Part shown: positions 1-11,764 of the stretch, piece after piece
Numbering within the stretch: the stretch's first letter is position 1
Layout of the letters: each line of letters starts with the position of its first letter
DNA from: Agelaius tricolor
Taxonomy: Eukaryota; Chordata; Aves; Passeriformes; Icteridae
Direction of reading: 5' to 3'
Length of the DNA: 64,000 nucleotides
NCBI GenBank assembly: GCA_023055355.1
Contig: JALJCS010000037.1
Location: 2,170,001 to 2,234,000 of the forward strand
Notes under the pieces: model-generated
The model's database searches: none
Told to the model about the DNA's origin: nothing
The model's input: the letters and a program-made list of their open reading frames with translations, nothing else
Program-made: the position numbers and the translations under genes

Positions 1-558
1 GGCTGATAGTGGGAAGCTATTGATTCTAAACAACATCTGCCTGTGAAAGAGAGCTAAAATGGGCTAGAAAAGAAGAGAAAATTGATGTCTGAGGCTTCAG
101 ACAGGCATATTTCCAGAGGAATGTGAGCCAGGCAGGTAATGCTGGCCAGCAAGAGTAGAACATGTGTATTTTTCTGTCTACCTGCCTTGCCCTTAACACA
201 AGGTGAACAACATTTAGCTCTGCCTCACACTCCAGCTGCAGGATCAGCTTTTTGAGCCCAGCCCTGCTCATGCAGGGAGCAGCAGGATGAATCCATGGGA
301 TAATCACAGTCAGGCCTCTCACAGTGCCTGGCTGTCACTCTGAGCCAGCCTGCAGGGGGTGTAAATCAGCAAAGCCTCCCCAAAACTGGGGCTGGGGTTT
401 TATCCCAGCAGCTGTTTGAGGCCTTTAGTCCAACACAGGTAACAGGACCCATTCTGGCCACTGACCCTTTCAAGGGCTTGGTTTAGGTCTCACTTGCTCA
501 TAGTGAGGCAGAGCTCCCTCAAAGCTCATTGCACAAATTTTCAGCTCATTTACAAAAG
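1..558. other. Non-coding sequence, nothing recognised
   Basis: No repeat family, RNA gene or convincing exon is visible. Open frames on both strands are under 100 codons and have no recognisable motif. Confidence 0.6.
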
Positions 559-702
559 CCATGGAATCTATGCTTAATTGTCCCAAAGTGAAGAAAAGCT
601 GTGACAGATCCTCTGGTGTTTGACATGCACACAAATGGATGGGTATCACTTGAGATGCTGCAGAATTGTTTGATTTTTTTTCAAGAAGCCTAAAGTACAA
701 TA
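559..702 (+). repeat. Copy 1 of a ~145-bp local direct duplication
   Basis: This segment, from CCATGGAATC to CTAAAGTACAATA, is repeated almost unchanged at 2515-2667 in the same orientation. The two copies differ by a few substitutions (for example CCTCTGG versus CCACTGG) and by the length of a T-rich stretch near the right end. The flanks do not match. I do not recognise it as a known transposon. It could be a low-copy interspersed repeat or a local segmental duplication. Confidence 0.85.
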
Positions 703-2240
703 GAGCTCCTTTTAACTACACGAGCTGTGCCCATGGAGCAGCATGAGCGTGTCAAGACAAGCACTTGAGTTCCTGCCTCAAAAAAAAGTCAGCGTATCCC
801 TCTGTCATTGTGGATTTGAAGGCTGGGGAAGAACATCTGCACTGCCTCAATGCCTACTCTTCAAAAACTTCTCTGACAAAACCATCAGGTAGCCAAGGAA
901 ACTTTCAAGCTCCTTAGATTGCTTTCAGCCCTGGGTTTGATACTTGTTGTTACTGAGGTCTCAGTGCAGAGAGCTGTTCCCACTTTGTTTCTCAGTGCAC
1001 AGAGTTGTTCCAGTTGTTTTTAATCAAACTGCTTAATTACAAAACACTGGGGAACTCACTGCTTGCTTTTCAAGTTTGCTCATTAATCTGTGTTAGATTC
1101 TACCCAAATGACTGTGGCACCAAGCCAGCCTCTGCCTCACAAACCCAACATTTAAGGAAGTAAATAACTGAAAATGGCTAAAAGGCATAATTATTTTTGT
1201 AATGCAACATCTAATTAATCCGTGAAGCTCACTGAAACAAGTGCTAATTGACGAGAATACCTTAACAAGCTTCTCAAAAAGAATGATTAGGCATGGTTAG
1301 GCGTAGCAGAAATCAAGCTGCAAAGTCACTTTCCCATTTCTATATTTAAGCTGAGTGCAGGCAGGGCTGGGGAAGGCTCCTGTCTCCTTGCATGAGCAGC
1401 CTGATGCAGCACTTGGCTCTTTGCAGCCGTCTGAGGCGTGACAAGTTCACCATTATCAGAGACAAGGTCCATCTCATCTGCTATCATTCATCTGCCCCTG
1501 CTCGTGGCAGCTCCAATATTGCTGTGTAACATCCCAGGAATGTGATAATGAAGAACTGACTCATGATGAAGCCATCATCTCCCAAAACCTCCTATGCAGC
1601 TAAATGAATCAGGGCTTGCTCTGAGCAGTATCTTGATGTGACTAAGCTCCCACAATAACTCAACCATTCAGCCATTAGGAAGCAAAGTGGAACAGCCCAG
1701 AATGAGATTTCTGGCAGAGCACCTTCAAGGTAATTTCCCCATGGCAGGCGTGACAAGCATGCCCTCAAGAGATGTGATCCTCCAGGAGAACCATCACAGA
1801 GAGGACAGGAGTTATTGAAAATACAGCTGAAATGCCTGATCTGCCAAAGCCCCAGCAGCTCTGCCATTTCCTAAAATCCTCTTCCCTGCTCTGCAGCTTG
1901 GCAAGATCCAGTAGAGGCTTTTAGGAAGTTTATGTGCAGGAAAAGATCACCTCCAGCACGAGCACCAAGCTTGGGCAGGGTTCCTTTGTCCTGTGATGGG
2001 TCTCTGCCCTTTCAAGGTGTCACAGCTCTGAGTGTCACTGCAGGGACAGGGATGTCACCAGGCAGTGCCCACCTGCTGCTCCATGACTCCACAAAACCAG
2101 GGCCAGCTCACACTTTCCTGGGAGAAATCTTTGAAAAACCCTGAGCATTTGAAAGCAAAATAACTGCTACTGCCTGTGAGTATTCCTTTATATTTTTTTT
2201 CCCTCAGGAGATTTTCGTCTTATCTTCAATTTCAACCAAG
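703..2240. other. Single-copy non-coding sequence
   Basis: No repeat or gene is recognised. An A/T-rich patch at about 1185-1262 holds several TAAT-core sites (TAATTAATCC, GCTAATTGAC), which is the look of a homeodomain-type regulatory element. Conservation cannot be tested here. Confidence 0.5.
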
Positions 2241-2280
2241 CTTTCTTTTTTTTCTTTTTTTTTTTTTTTTTTTTTTTTTT
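2241..2280. repeat. Poly-T tract
   Basis: This is a near-continuous T tract ending in 26 uninterrupted T. It could be the poly-A tail of a minus-strand retroposed copy, but no recognisable body follows it on the right. Confidence 0.9.
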
Positions 2281-2514
2281 GTAGTAACAACTGACATACA
2301 AGATCAAACCAGCCTCTGGTACATGGTTCTGATTTCAGCCACAACCCACTGATTACTCCACTTTGCTGCTACAAGCCAACTATTATGACACAGGAAAAAA
2401 TATTGAAGTGAGTTCAAAAAAATCTTAGAATACACACCCAAAGTATGAGCTGTTTTCCAAATGAGTAAACATAATAAAACAGATTTTGTTTATACAGTGC
2501 TGGAAATAAGGAGC
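2281..2514. other. Non-coding sequence between poly-T tract and duplication copy 2
   Basis: Nothing recognised. Confidence 0.5.
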
Positions 2515-2667
2515 CCATGGAATCTATGCTTAATTGTCCCAAAGTGAAGAAAAGCTGTGACAGATCCACTGGTGTTTGACATGCACACAAATGGATGGGT
2601 ATCACTTGAGATGCTGCAGAATTGTTTGGGTTTTTGTTTGTTTTTTTAAGCAGCCTAAAGTACAATA
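2515..2667 (+). repeat. Copy 2 of the ~145-bp local direct duplication
   Basis: It matches 559-702 in the same orientation. It carries a longer G/T-rich insertion (GGGTTTTTGTTTG) before the shared CCTAAAGTACAATA end. Confidence 0.85.
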
Positions 2668-2836
2668 CAGCATCTGAATGTCTCATTGTTTTATTGGATT
2701 TTTAAGGTGTTCTTCTGTCCACATTTCTAAGAAATGCTTTCCTCAGGATTGCCCTCCCTCAACTGGTTCTGTCCGATGGCGAGGATTACAATAAATGTTT
2801 TTGCAGATACAGCTGCTCCCTTCCCATCTCTCTTAT

Positions 2837-3175
2837 CACAGAATTATTGGCCATGAGGGCCCTCTCCCTGTCCTGCTCAGCGTGGGCCCGTGGCCAAGGC
2901 TGGCTCAGGTTTAGCCAAGGCTCCACATCCTCCAAGGATGGCGCTTCCACAGCCTGTCTAGACAGCCCATCCCAGGCCTGGCCTTCCTTTCTAGGGAAAA
3001 TTCCCTTCCTAATATTCAACTCTGCGTTGCCAAGCAGCTCTTTTACAGCCCCTGCACTCTTGTTTTACTGTCTGGCACTGCAGCATCTCCCCCAGCTGGC
3101 TAACAGCCCTCCAAGGGGCTGTGGGTGCTCGTGGGGATCTGCTCCATCCCCTCCCAGCCCAGTCTGATGCCTTAG
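2837..3175 (-). mobile_element. CR1 LINE 3' fragment (degraded)
   Basis: Read on the plus strand it has the layout of an antisense CR1 3' end. A relic of the tail (CACAGAATTATTGG) comes first, then CTCCAAGGATGG, CACAGCCTGTCTAGACAGCC and the TTCCCTTCCTAATATTCA block. It is diverged from the younger copies at 6.5, 56.2 and 59.3 kb. The right-hand boundary is uncertain. Confidence 0.65.
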
Positions 3176-6100
3176 GATTCAGTGTTTTTATTTTTCATAT
3201 CCTGTACTGCTTTAGTGTGTAACTCTGAAACTCCATAGCCTGTCAGCTACTGTTTCCCATTTCATTCAGACAAAACTAGGCCTGGAACTCAAGGACACCT
3301 CACTGTCTTAGGCCCTGAAAAACATCAACAAAAGTGAACTCGGGGGGATAACTTGGAGTAAATTGCTTCATTACTGAAGCTGTAATTGGAGGATTAACTC
3401 CTGATATGTAAATGGACCAAATTTATAATTGTGTGAAAAACTCATGGCCATTGTCCAGCTTGGTGCAGCCTCTGGGAGCCTTTGACTGCCCAAGGTGTAT
3501 CTATTGAAGGCCTTTAATAAATACCCACTTTTATTCTCTTAATCTCTTCTAGGCAGAACAGAGGCATCAAGCCCAGTCCTTTTGTCTCCAATGGTTTTGT
3601 CCTGGATCCTCTCCCTTACACCTGGAGAACAGCAGCTCCCTGTTTCCAAGGGCAGGAAAAAACTTGAAGAGGAAGGAACCAGCACTTTCACTTCCAAAGC
3701 CCCCCCTCCCTGAAACTGGGTCTCACTAACAAATTTCCCACTTTTTAATTTGGGCAAAGGCAGGATGCCAGCAGCCAGGCCTCCAGCTGGCTGTACCTGA
3801 CAGTTTGCTAATTGTGCATTATCATTTTACAATTGGAATTATGTTGCCATTGGATCACCATGTACCCAGTCCATTCAGGAATAAAACAATGCAATAGAGC
3901 TGAAGTGGAATAAATGAGTCTTTATCCCAGTTTGCTCATATGGGCCTTTTACAGCTGTTACAGTAACATCCATCTGTCTGTCGTATTTCTGATGCCATTC
4001 TCTGCTGTGATTTTTGCAGCCACAGTCTCCTTTCATCCAAATGAAGGATTTGTGTGGGAACAGCTGGACTGCTGCTCACAGCTCCCAGTCCATCACTCCC
4101 TTATTACTGTGCAGCAAGGAGAAGGGAGCATAACTTTGTGTGCTGCTTCACAGGACTTCAAAGAGAAACCTGGCCTTCCTCCAAAACGAGTTTATTGTGG
4201 TTTTACCAAACCAAAAAGCTAAAAAAACCTCGCAAATAAAGCCAGCCCCAAACCATGAGATTGATTTATTTCAATGCTTCATTCAGCAGCTTTAAAATAG
4301 GAAAAAGATGCTGGAATTCTTCAAGGATCTGGATGCAAATACCATACAAATGATACTGAAATCACCCTCTGCCAGCATTTAGGGAGGTTTTTTTAGTCTC
4401 ACTTTATGGATTAAGGGTTGAGTGAGAAATGTCAACAAGGTCTGACAACGCTGGGGAAGCCAAACCTTTGCTCCCCTTGATCTCTGTGCATCAGTTCAGA
4501 TCCACACTTGACCCTTCCTCCTCACTGCTCCATCAGCTGGAGCCCTGTGCCAGGAGACACCCCAGGAGCACCAAGCAGCAGGAGAAATGCCCAGGCTCCA
4601 AACACCTTTGTGTTATCAGAGGTGATCTCATTTGAGGATGCTGCGCACAAAAGCTGGAGGGGGCACTCACCTTGACCCACCTGCACCAACCAAAGAGTCT
4701 CTGTCCAAAATAATGACATAATCCCACAAAATTTGAGTGCCACTGCCTGATTCAGCATGGTGATCTCAGGTAGAACTCCCCTTTGGATTCCTTGCCATCC
4801 TCCTCACCCTGCTATTAATCCAAAACTACAGCAAGACCAGCTAAAGAACAATTATTTTCTATTGAATAGTTATTTTAATGTATATTCTATATAATTTTTT
4901 TTTTGTAGACTAACTACTTGTAAGTAATATTATTAAAGAACTAGAGCAGAACAGGTATAGCTCAGCTTCATGCTTAGGGGAAACTACTAAAGACCAGTTC
5001 AGCACTGGTTGGAGTGGTCCCACACACAGCAGTCAATGCTGCTTTCACCAGCCAACACACAGGATGTTTCCCTGCAAAGTTCTCAGCATTTAAAAATTGG
5101 CTTGCTGTTATCAGCTGAGTCTTGTGGCCCAAGGAGGGAATAGAGAAGAATCAAGCATTTTCTATTATTATTTTAAAAGGAATCCTCAGTTTTGGGGCCA
5201 TCTCCAATGCTTCCTTTGAGTTCTTTATTTCCCTTTGAGCGGAGCTAAAATTACGTACTGCTCTTGGACCAGGATTCATGAGATGTTAGGGAAACAAATT
5301 CCTGCACAAAGCCAGGCCAGAGGTCTGATATGGGATCCTGAAAGACTGGGAAAGTCAACAACCATTCCAAGGAGGAAAAAACCCACAAGGTGTCCAAGCT
5401 TTCACCCACAAAAAGAGCAGGCAGCTGAGGAGACAAACATCCCTTTACCTCCTACTTGCACAATTTATAGTCCAGCCCAAGGATCCAGGCACACCTCTGG
5501 CCCTTGCAGCCCCAGCAGAGCCCACAGCAGCAGGGGCAGTGCTAATACAGAGCTTTTCCAAGAGCACTGGGCACAACTAATGCCGCATTAATTACTGTGT
5601 GAGAGCCCTCGTTAAATCAATAAAGATTAGAGCACAAATCTGAAAACTGCAGTAACCAAAAACCTGCTCAATGTGCACTAAGTGATGCATTTACCCAGCG
5701 TGGCTCAGTCTCTCTTACCCTCCCCTGACCTCTCCTACACTCTCCCCATACATATCGTTCTGTAAAACACAAATTAAAATTCAGTTAACATTCCTGGAGA
5801 CTTCAATCACAGGGCTCCAAACCCCTACATCTCTCAGCAAATGCACTCATCTCCCAGTTCTGAGATGAGCACAATTTTTATTTTTATTATTTTAAATGTT
5901 CTTGCCAGTTTCCATTGCAAATCATGCAGTGTCTGGTGAGCAAAATGAAAGGGTAGAATGTTCTCATGCTTTGGGGAGGATATTCAGTGTGGGAGAAAAA
6001 GTTTCTTAGAAGAAGTTGAACTCTTTCTAAAAAGAAAAATACAGTACATGCTTGGAATAGAATGAATAGAACAGAAAAGATGACATTAAGACAGGGGTGC

Positions 6101-6512
6101 AGGGAATATTTTGATGGTGTCCACAAGAGCTGAAGATGTTTCTATGTTACACTGGTAACTGAGAAACATCTGGATGGGGAAGGAACCAGAGAAAGGAGCC
6201 TTTATTACAAACCCTGGCATGAAATGAGAGTGTTTACTTGCTGAAGAGAATACAGCGAGTTTTTATGCCCTGTTCATACAGAAAATCATGATTGCCACCC
6301 TCATATTATGGCTGCTCCAAGCAGATACACTCAGGCTCCAAACTAAACTGAGCTGACAGAAATAAATTTCACTTTTCATGTGTGGCTTTGCACAGGGCTT
6401 CATCTGTTGCCTCAGCACTTTGTGCTTCAGGATCTGGGAACAGCAGATCCTGTTGGCTGGCACTGGGCAGCAGGAGGGATGGGGAGGCCAGGGGTTAAAA
6501 AACCTCCTGTTT
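3176..6512. other. Single-copy non-coding sequence
   Basis: No repeat family is recognised. A very A/T-rich patch lies near 4855-4935. A possible minus-strand exon edge at 4671-4758 is treated as a finding. The rest shows nothing I can support. Confidence 0.5.
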
Positions 6513-6945
6513 TCATAGGATTATAAGAGGGTTTGGGTGAGAAGGACCTTAAATCCCATCCCATCCCACCCCTGCCATGGCAGGGACACCTCCCACTGTC
6601 CCAGGTGCTCCCAGCCCTGTCCAGCCTGGCCTTGGGCACTGCCAGGGATCCAGGGGCAGCCCCAGCTGCTCTGGGCACCCTGTGCCAGGGCCTGCCCACC
6701 CTCACAGGGAACAATTCCCAATTCCCAATATCCCATATTAATGTCCCCTCTGGCAGTTTGAAGCCATTCTCCCTTCTGCCATCACTCCAGGCCATTGTAA
6801 ATTATCTCTCTCCATGTTTCCTACAGCTCCCTCCAGGCCCTGCAAGGCCACACTGAGCTCACCCCAAAGCTTCTCCTCTCCAGGTGAACAATCCCAGCTC
6901 TCCCAGCCTTTCCTCCCATCCCTCTGATCATCTTGGTCTTTTGAC
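6513..6945 (-). mobile_element. CR1 LINE 3' end, young-looking subfamily
   Basis: This is an antisense CR1 3' untranslated region. It runs from a tail relic (TCATAGGATTATAAGAGG) through the block GACACCTCCCACTGTCCCAG to TCTCCTCTCCAGGTGAACAA and CTCTGATCATCTTGGT. The core is nearly identical to the copies at 56172-56500 (minus) and 59280-59614 (plus), including the phrase AGCCCCAGCTGCTCTGGGCA, so the three belong to one subfamily. It is truncated at the 5' end, as is usual for CR1. Confidence 0.9.
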
Positions 6946-9900
6946 TGCTTAGTGTGCATAGCCTAAATTAGGCACCATTTCTGGATTTTACTCATGAGCT
7001 TTTACTCCTTTACTTGGCACTCCCTGCCTCTGCTGAGTCTGGGATTGTAGGAGTTTGTATCAGGATCTGCTCTGTGGGGCTGATTCTCCCAAATGTTTAT
7101 AGGGAGTGTAAGTGACACATCTTCACCCTGGGAGCTGCAGCACAGTCATTTACATTAAAGTGAGTTTAATTATCTACAGTCAAATTTAGAAACACTTCTG
7201 CTTTGATGGATGCAACTACTACATGCAGTGCAGCAGAAATTCATGGCTGGAGCATGGTTAGGCATTCAGAGAACAGCACAGCAGGGTCCAGGTTTAGTTA
7301 TAATTGTACAGTGATCTCCAGGACTTTATTTTCAAGCCCTCCTTATTTATAACTAATGTATATAACCTATACCATGAACAATAGCCTCAAAAATATTTAA
7401 AAGTAGAATATTTGGGCTCTGTAGAAGGTTCAGATTGGCATCTCCCAGTAAGAGAGTGAATAAAACAAGTCATGTTTTAGAGCAGAAGCAGGGATTGGGG
7501 ATGTGGGGTTTCTCCTATTCAAGCACTGTGATCAGCTTTGGGAGCTAAGCACAGGCTTAGAGCAATTTCACATGAATACAGGAAGAACTGATGACAACAC
7601 TTGGGAATAATCACAATGAGTCAAATCTGCAGAAGTCTTCCCAATGCTGTAGGATCACTTGGAAAAACAATCTCTCAATCTCTCATTTTCCAAGGACAGT
7701 AAGTGATGATAAAGGAGGACTCATTTATCAAGAGGGAACTTTGCATCCAATTTTCTTCTCTGAAATCACAGCAGAGGATGGGGGTCTCTGGATGCTGAGC
7801 ACCTTTCCTAATGAAATAATCCAAACTTCTCCATGGAACTAAGATGAGAGTAAATCTTACTGATAGCTTTGTTTAACACCCTGAAGGGCTCTGCAGCTCC
7901 AGAAAAGACAGCAAGAAGAAGGATCTTTATTTTGAACACAACTCATCTTCTCAATTTGACCTCACTTTCCCGAGGTTCAAACAGAAGAATAAGCACATCT
8001 CAAGGGAAACCTTTAAACTCAAAAATGTGTAATTAAAACTGGAACATATGTGAGTGCTGAAGGCTGTCCATTGCCTCTGCCAGGATGGCCATGAGCTTTA
8101 GTCAATCAAAGGATTTATTTTTTCCTCCTACAACGCAGTTAAAGTACAAACCAACCCAAAATCAAGTAGAGGCAGCAGAGAAGACATCTCCCTCCTGCCA
8201 TGGGCTGCCACCGAATTCATGCACAGCCTTCATCCCTCTCCCTCCTGTTTTTCCTCACTTACAGGACATAATCACACTCGGTTCCCCACACAGGACTGGT
8301 GTGAATTGAAATTCCTTCAGGCTGGTGCAGAGATGATGGGGAATGCAAAACATCCCCAGCCCCGTGCACGGGAGGAGAATTACAGTCGGGTGGTGGCACA
8401 GGGGAAATTATGAAAGCGATTCAGAAGCATTGTAATAAAGTACAATGCACTGTAGTGCTGCTCAAATTCAAACCAGGAATGAATTCTTTCATATGTTAAG
8501 TGCTCCCTGAAGCCCAGCTCTGCCTGAAGCGCGAGGCCCTGGCTGGGGGCACGGTGGTACACGCTGGAGCTGGGGCTGGGCGCCTGACACGGGGCTGCAG
8601 CTCAAATTCAAACTGACGTGCCCACAGCTCCTTCGCTGTCTGAGCCACAAAAGCCAAATTAAACATTGCTTCAGCTGCAACTTAGCCTTTGTACCTTCCA
8701 AGGCATTATATTAAAGAGCAGTGTCATTTATGAGCTGGCCGTGGGGAAGGGCAGGTGTCTAACACTGAGAAATCATTGTAGCTAGGGGTGATAAATCCAC
8801 TCTATAAACTGCAAGCAACAGAAATGAGCTCCACATTCGATCCCAGCCCTTCCCTTTCTTTTTGCCTTTGCTGGGATAGATGCTGAGCTCCAAACCTGAG
8901 CAGCCTCCTTTGGTGGCAGTGGCAGAGCTGTAACCTGAGGTCACGCCAGCATGATCCTGGCAGCTCTGTCCAATACCTGCTGAATTCAATGGAAATCTTT
9001 CAATGGGCTTCAGCAAGCTTTGGTTTACTCCCTAGGTGACACTGCATGTCTTTTTTTTCCCCCTTCCTTTTAAGCTTCACAGTATCAGGCAGTTAAAAGC
9101 GTTATTTAATCTCTAGCCAGCTTGAGTTGTCTTCTCAGCAGGAAGCTCCATCTCACCAACAGACCTTGGAGCCTTCCCCTGTGCAGCAGCAGAGAGGAAC
9201 ATGTGTCACTTGGGGCTGCTTTAGTCATCCCTTCCTTGGGGGTGCTTCAAATAGATCCTGGTATCCAAACAACACAAGTTCAGCAGGGCACAGGAGGCAC
9301 CTCCTCACCTCCCACAGCCCCACGGAGAAGGGGGATCAATAAAACAACTCCTGGCTGTTGTCTCAGCACTGGGGCTTGTCCACACTCCTCCCTGGGCGTT
9401 TAGGGGGTAGGAGGGACACCTCAGAGACACCACAGAGCCTCTGAGCACTTTACCTTCAGAAAATACAGCACTGCTACTGCTGATAACAACATCAATAGGT
9501 GCCCTCAGCCCCTCAGGTAGCTCAGCCAGTCAAGGTGTTCTGTTCACATCCATCCTCAAGCATCCCCAGATTAAACCTTGCTTCCAAAGGCCACGTGTGT
9601 TCCTCATGAATATCCAAGTGCACTTCTGCTGCAGGAAGGTTATGAACATACAGAGCTTGAAGAAGCAGAATACAAATTCTCTTTGTGAACAACCTAAAAC
9701 TTACATGGAAACTGGGGTGAAGAAGCAAACCTCACCAATGTTGGTTGTTTTTTTCTTTTTTCTATCTAGCAAGCCAGAGGAGGAATCTGCTTCCAGAACT
9801 GGAAGCAGGTCAGCAGCAAAGCCAGCCATGCTTCAGAGGAATGATTTTCAGACCATTTCCTGAGGGGACACCTCCCCAGCAGCCTCATGTTCCTCTTCCA

Positions 9901-11462
9901 GTGGTGCTAAAAACTGGGGAAGATGAACTTGGCTGCCTGGTGCTCCCTGAGCACCCCTGTCCTGCCAGTGCAGCAGCTGTGGCACTGCTGTTCCTGAACA
10001 CACCCAGCACTGTTTCTTGAGCACAGGGCAGAGCTCCATTACTCACAGATTTCTGGGTCCTTCACTCCTAGGGAGAGAACTCTCCTCTGCAGTGATCAAT
10101 ATGGAAAAAAATATCCAGGTTACTCACAGCAAGCTACATTCACATCTAGAAATAGATCAAGATTTGCCTGCTGCTCCAAGGATGTTCAGCTTGGTGTTGG
10201 TCACTCAGATCTTCCCAGGATCATGAAGTCAACAGAACCACAAAACTGGGAGTGGATTTACTTTGGTGCTTGCCCTGGCACTGTTATTTGTGGTGCCACC
10301 TCTCAGGCTGTCACAAGCCAAGAGCAGAATCCTCTCCCACCCCCCTGCATGACAGCTCTTTCTCAGAAAGGTGTTTGGGCTCAGTTTAAAAAAAGCTTTG
10401 CTGTGCACAGGTTTCCTGCAGGGTGCTTGCAGAACTGTCACACTGCCTGAACATGGTGTGGAACACACAAGCTGTGTGTCAAACCACACACTTACAGGGG
10501 ACTGCTGCCCACTGCTTTGAGTCTCAGGGTGTGTAATTACTGAGTAGCATTTTTAGGTGTCACACTAGGCATACATTATGCCCATCTGCATGAGTGGTCT
10601 CATTTCCTTACATTTACAACCTGCAAAAACCATGAATAAACTTGGACTTTATGATTTTTTTCTTTTTTAATTTTTTTTATTTTGCTTTCCAGTAAATTTC
10701 AGGTTTGTAACTTGGCAGAGGGAGCCATTGTATTTAACCACCTGTGCAGACATTAACTAAACACTTGAGCTTTATGACCAAGAAAACACAAAGTGCTAAC
10801 ACTGCTCGCTGAGATGTTTGGGCACCTTCCAGCTCTTAGCAGGACAGGGTTGGGAATGTGCAGCACCTCTGTGCAGCCTCTGCTCTCCCTCTCTGTGCAG
10901 GAAAGGTGGGAGTGCTGCCTTGTGCAGGAGGATTTATGGGCTTAGAGCCATTCCCAGGCACAATCTGTGCAAGGAAAGGTGCAGGCAGGGCTTTGGGGAG
11001 GTCACAGCCTCTCTGTGTGCTGGGCTTGACAAAGGTTGCTCGTGAACTGGAAGCCACAGAGGCTTCCCAGCTCCCTCCAGAAGGAGTTTCCACTTGTGTT
11101 ATTGGTAATATTGCATGGAAAAACATCCCCAGGCCTGGAGAAAGCAACAGCCTGGTTCTGTGAGGGGCTTCATATCATCAGGTCATGAGTGGCCCCAGCC
11201 CTGAGCTGACAACAGGCAAAGCAAAGCTCACTGGCCATATTTCCTAAAGGGAGAGTTGAAACCCACAGGGAGCAAATGATTTTCCTGATGGCAGCCCAGG
11301 GTCTGAATTGTTGTACACCAATTCCAAGATTCACTCCTTCACTCCAGCACTCTCCTGAGCTACTGCTGGAGCAACAGAGGCCATGAGAGCTGGTGCAGAA
11401 AAGCACCACATCTTCCATGCCAGAGACATAACAGAGGGAAGCTTTAGAACTGCAACAAAGGC
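6946..11462. other. Single-copy non-coding sequence
   Basis: No known repeat family was seen. Local oddities are a 14-bp direct repeat at 8460 and 8600, T-rich stretches at about 10654-10690, and a 39-bp exon-like segment at 9770-9808 (see findings). Open frames of up to about 100 codons have no recognisable protein character. Confidence 0.5.
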
Positions 11463-11764
11463 AAAGTAAAGAAAACTAGAAGCCACAAGACAAGAAGACA
11501 AGTTATTTATCTAAACTTTTTTTTTATCTAATTTTTTTTTTTTTTTACTAAAAGCCAAGTGCAATATTGGGAGGTTTGGATCTAATGGAGACCCCAAATC
11601 TTTGCAGATAGGGTGGATGACTTTCTTGGAGCTGAACATCTGTTGGAAACCCATTTATTTTTGAGTATTTCAGCCAAGTCTCCATCTCCTGCAGCACTTG
11701 TGCTCTACAGAACCCTTTTGCAACTGCTCCTTTGCAAACACTGGGATTATTTCTCAGTGCAGGA
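11463..11764 (+). repeat. Left arm of a long inverted duplication
   Basis: The reverse complement of this stretch is found at 13031-13304. Matching runs from AAAGTAAAGAAAACTAGAAG at the outer end to TTATTTCTCAGTGCAGGA at the inner end, with few substitutions. The main length difference is a longer T-rich stretch in this arm (about 11516-11546). No known TE termini are visible. Confidence 0.9.
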
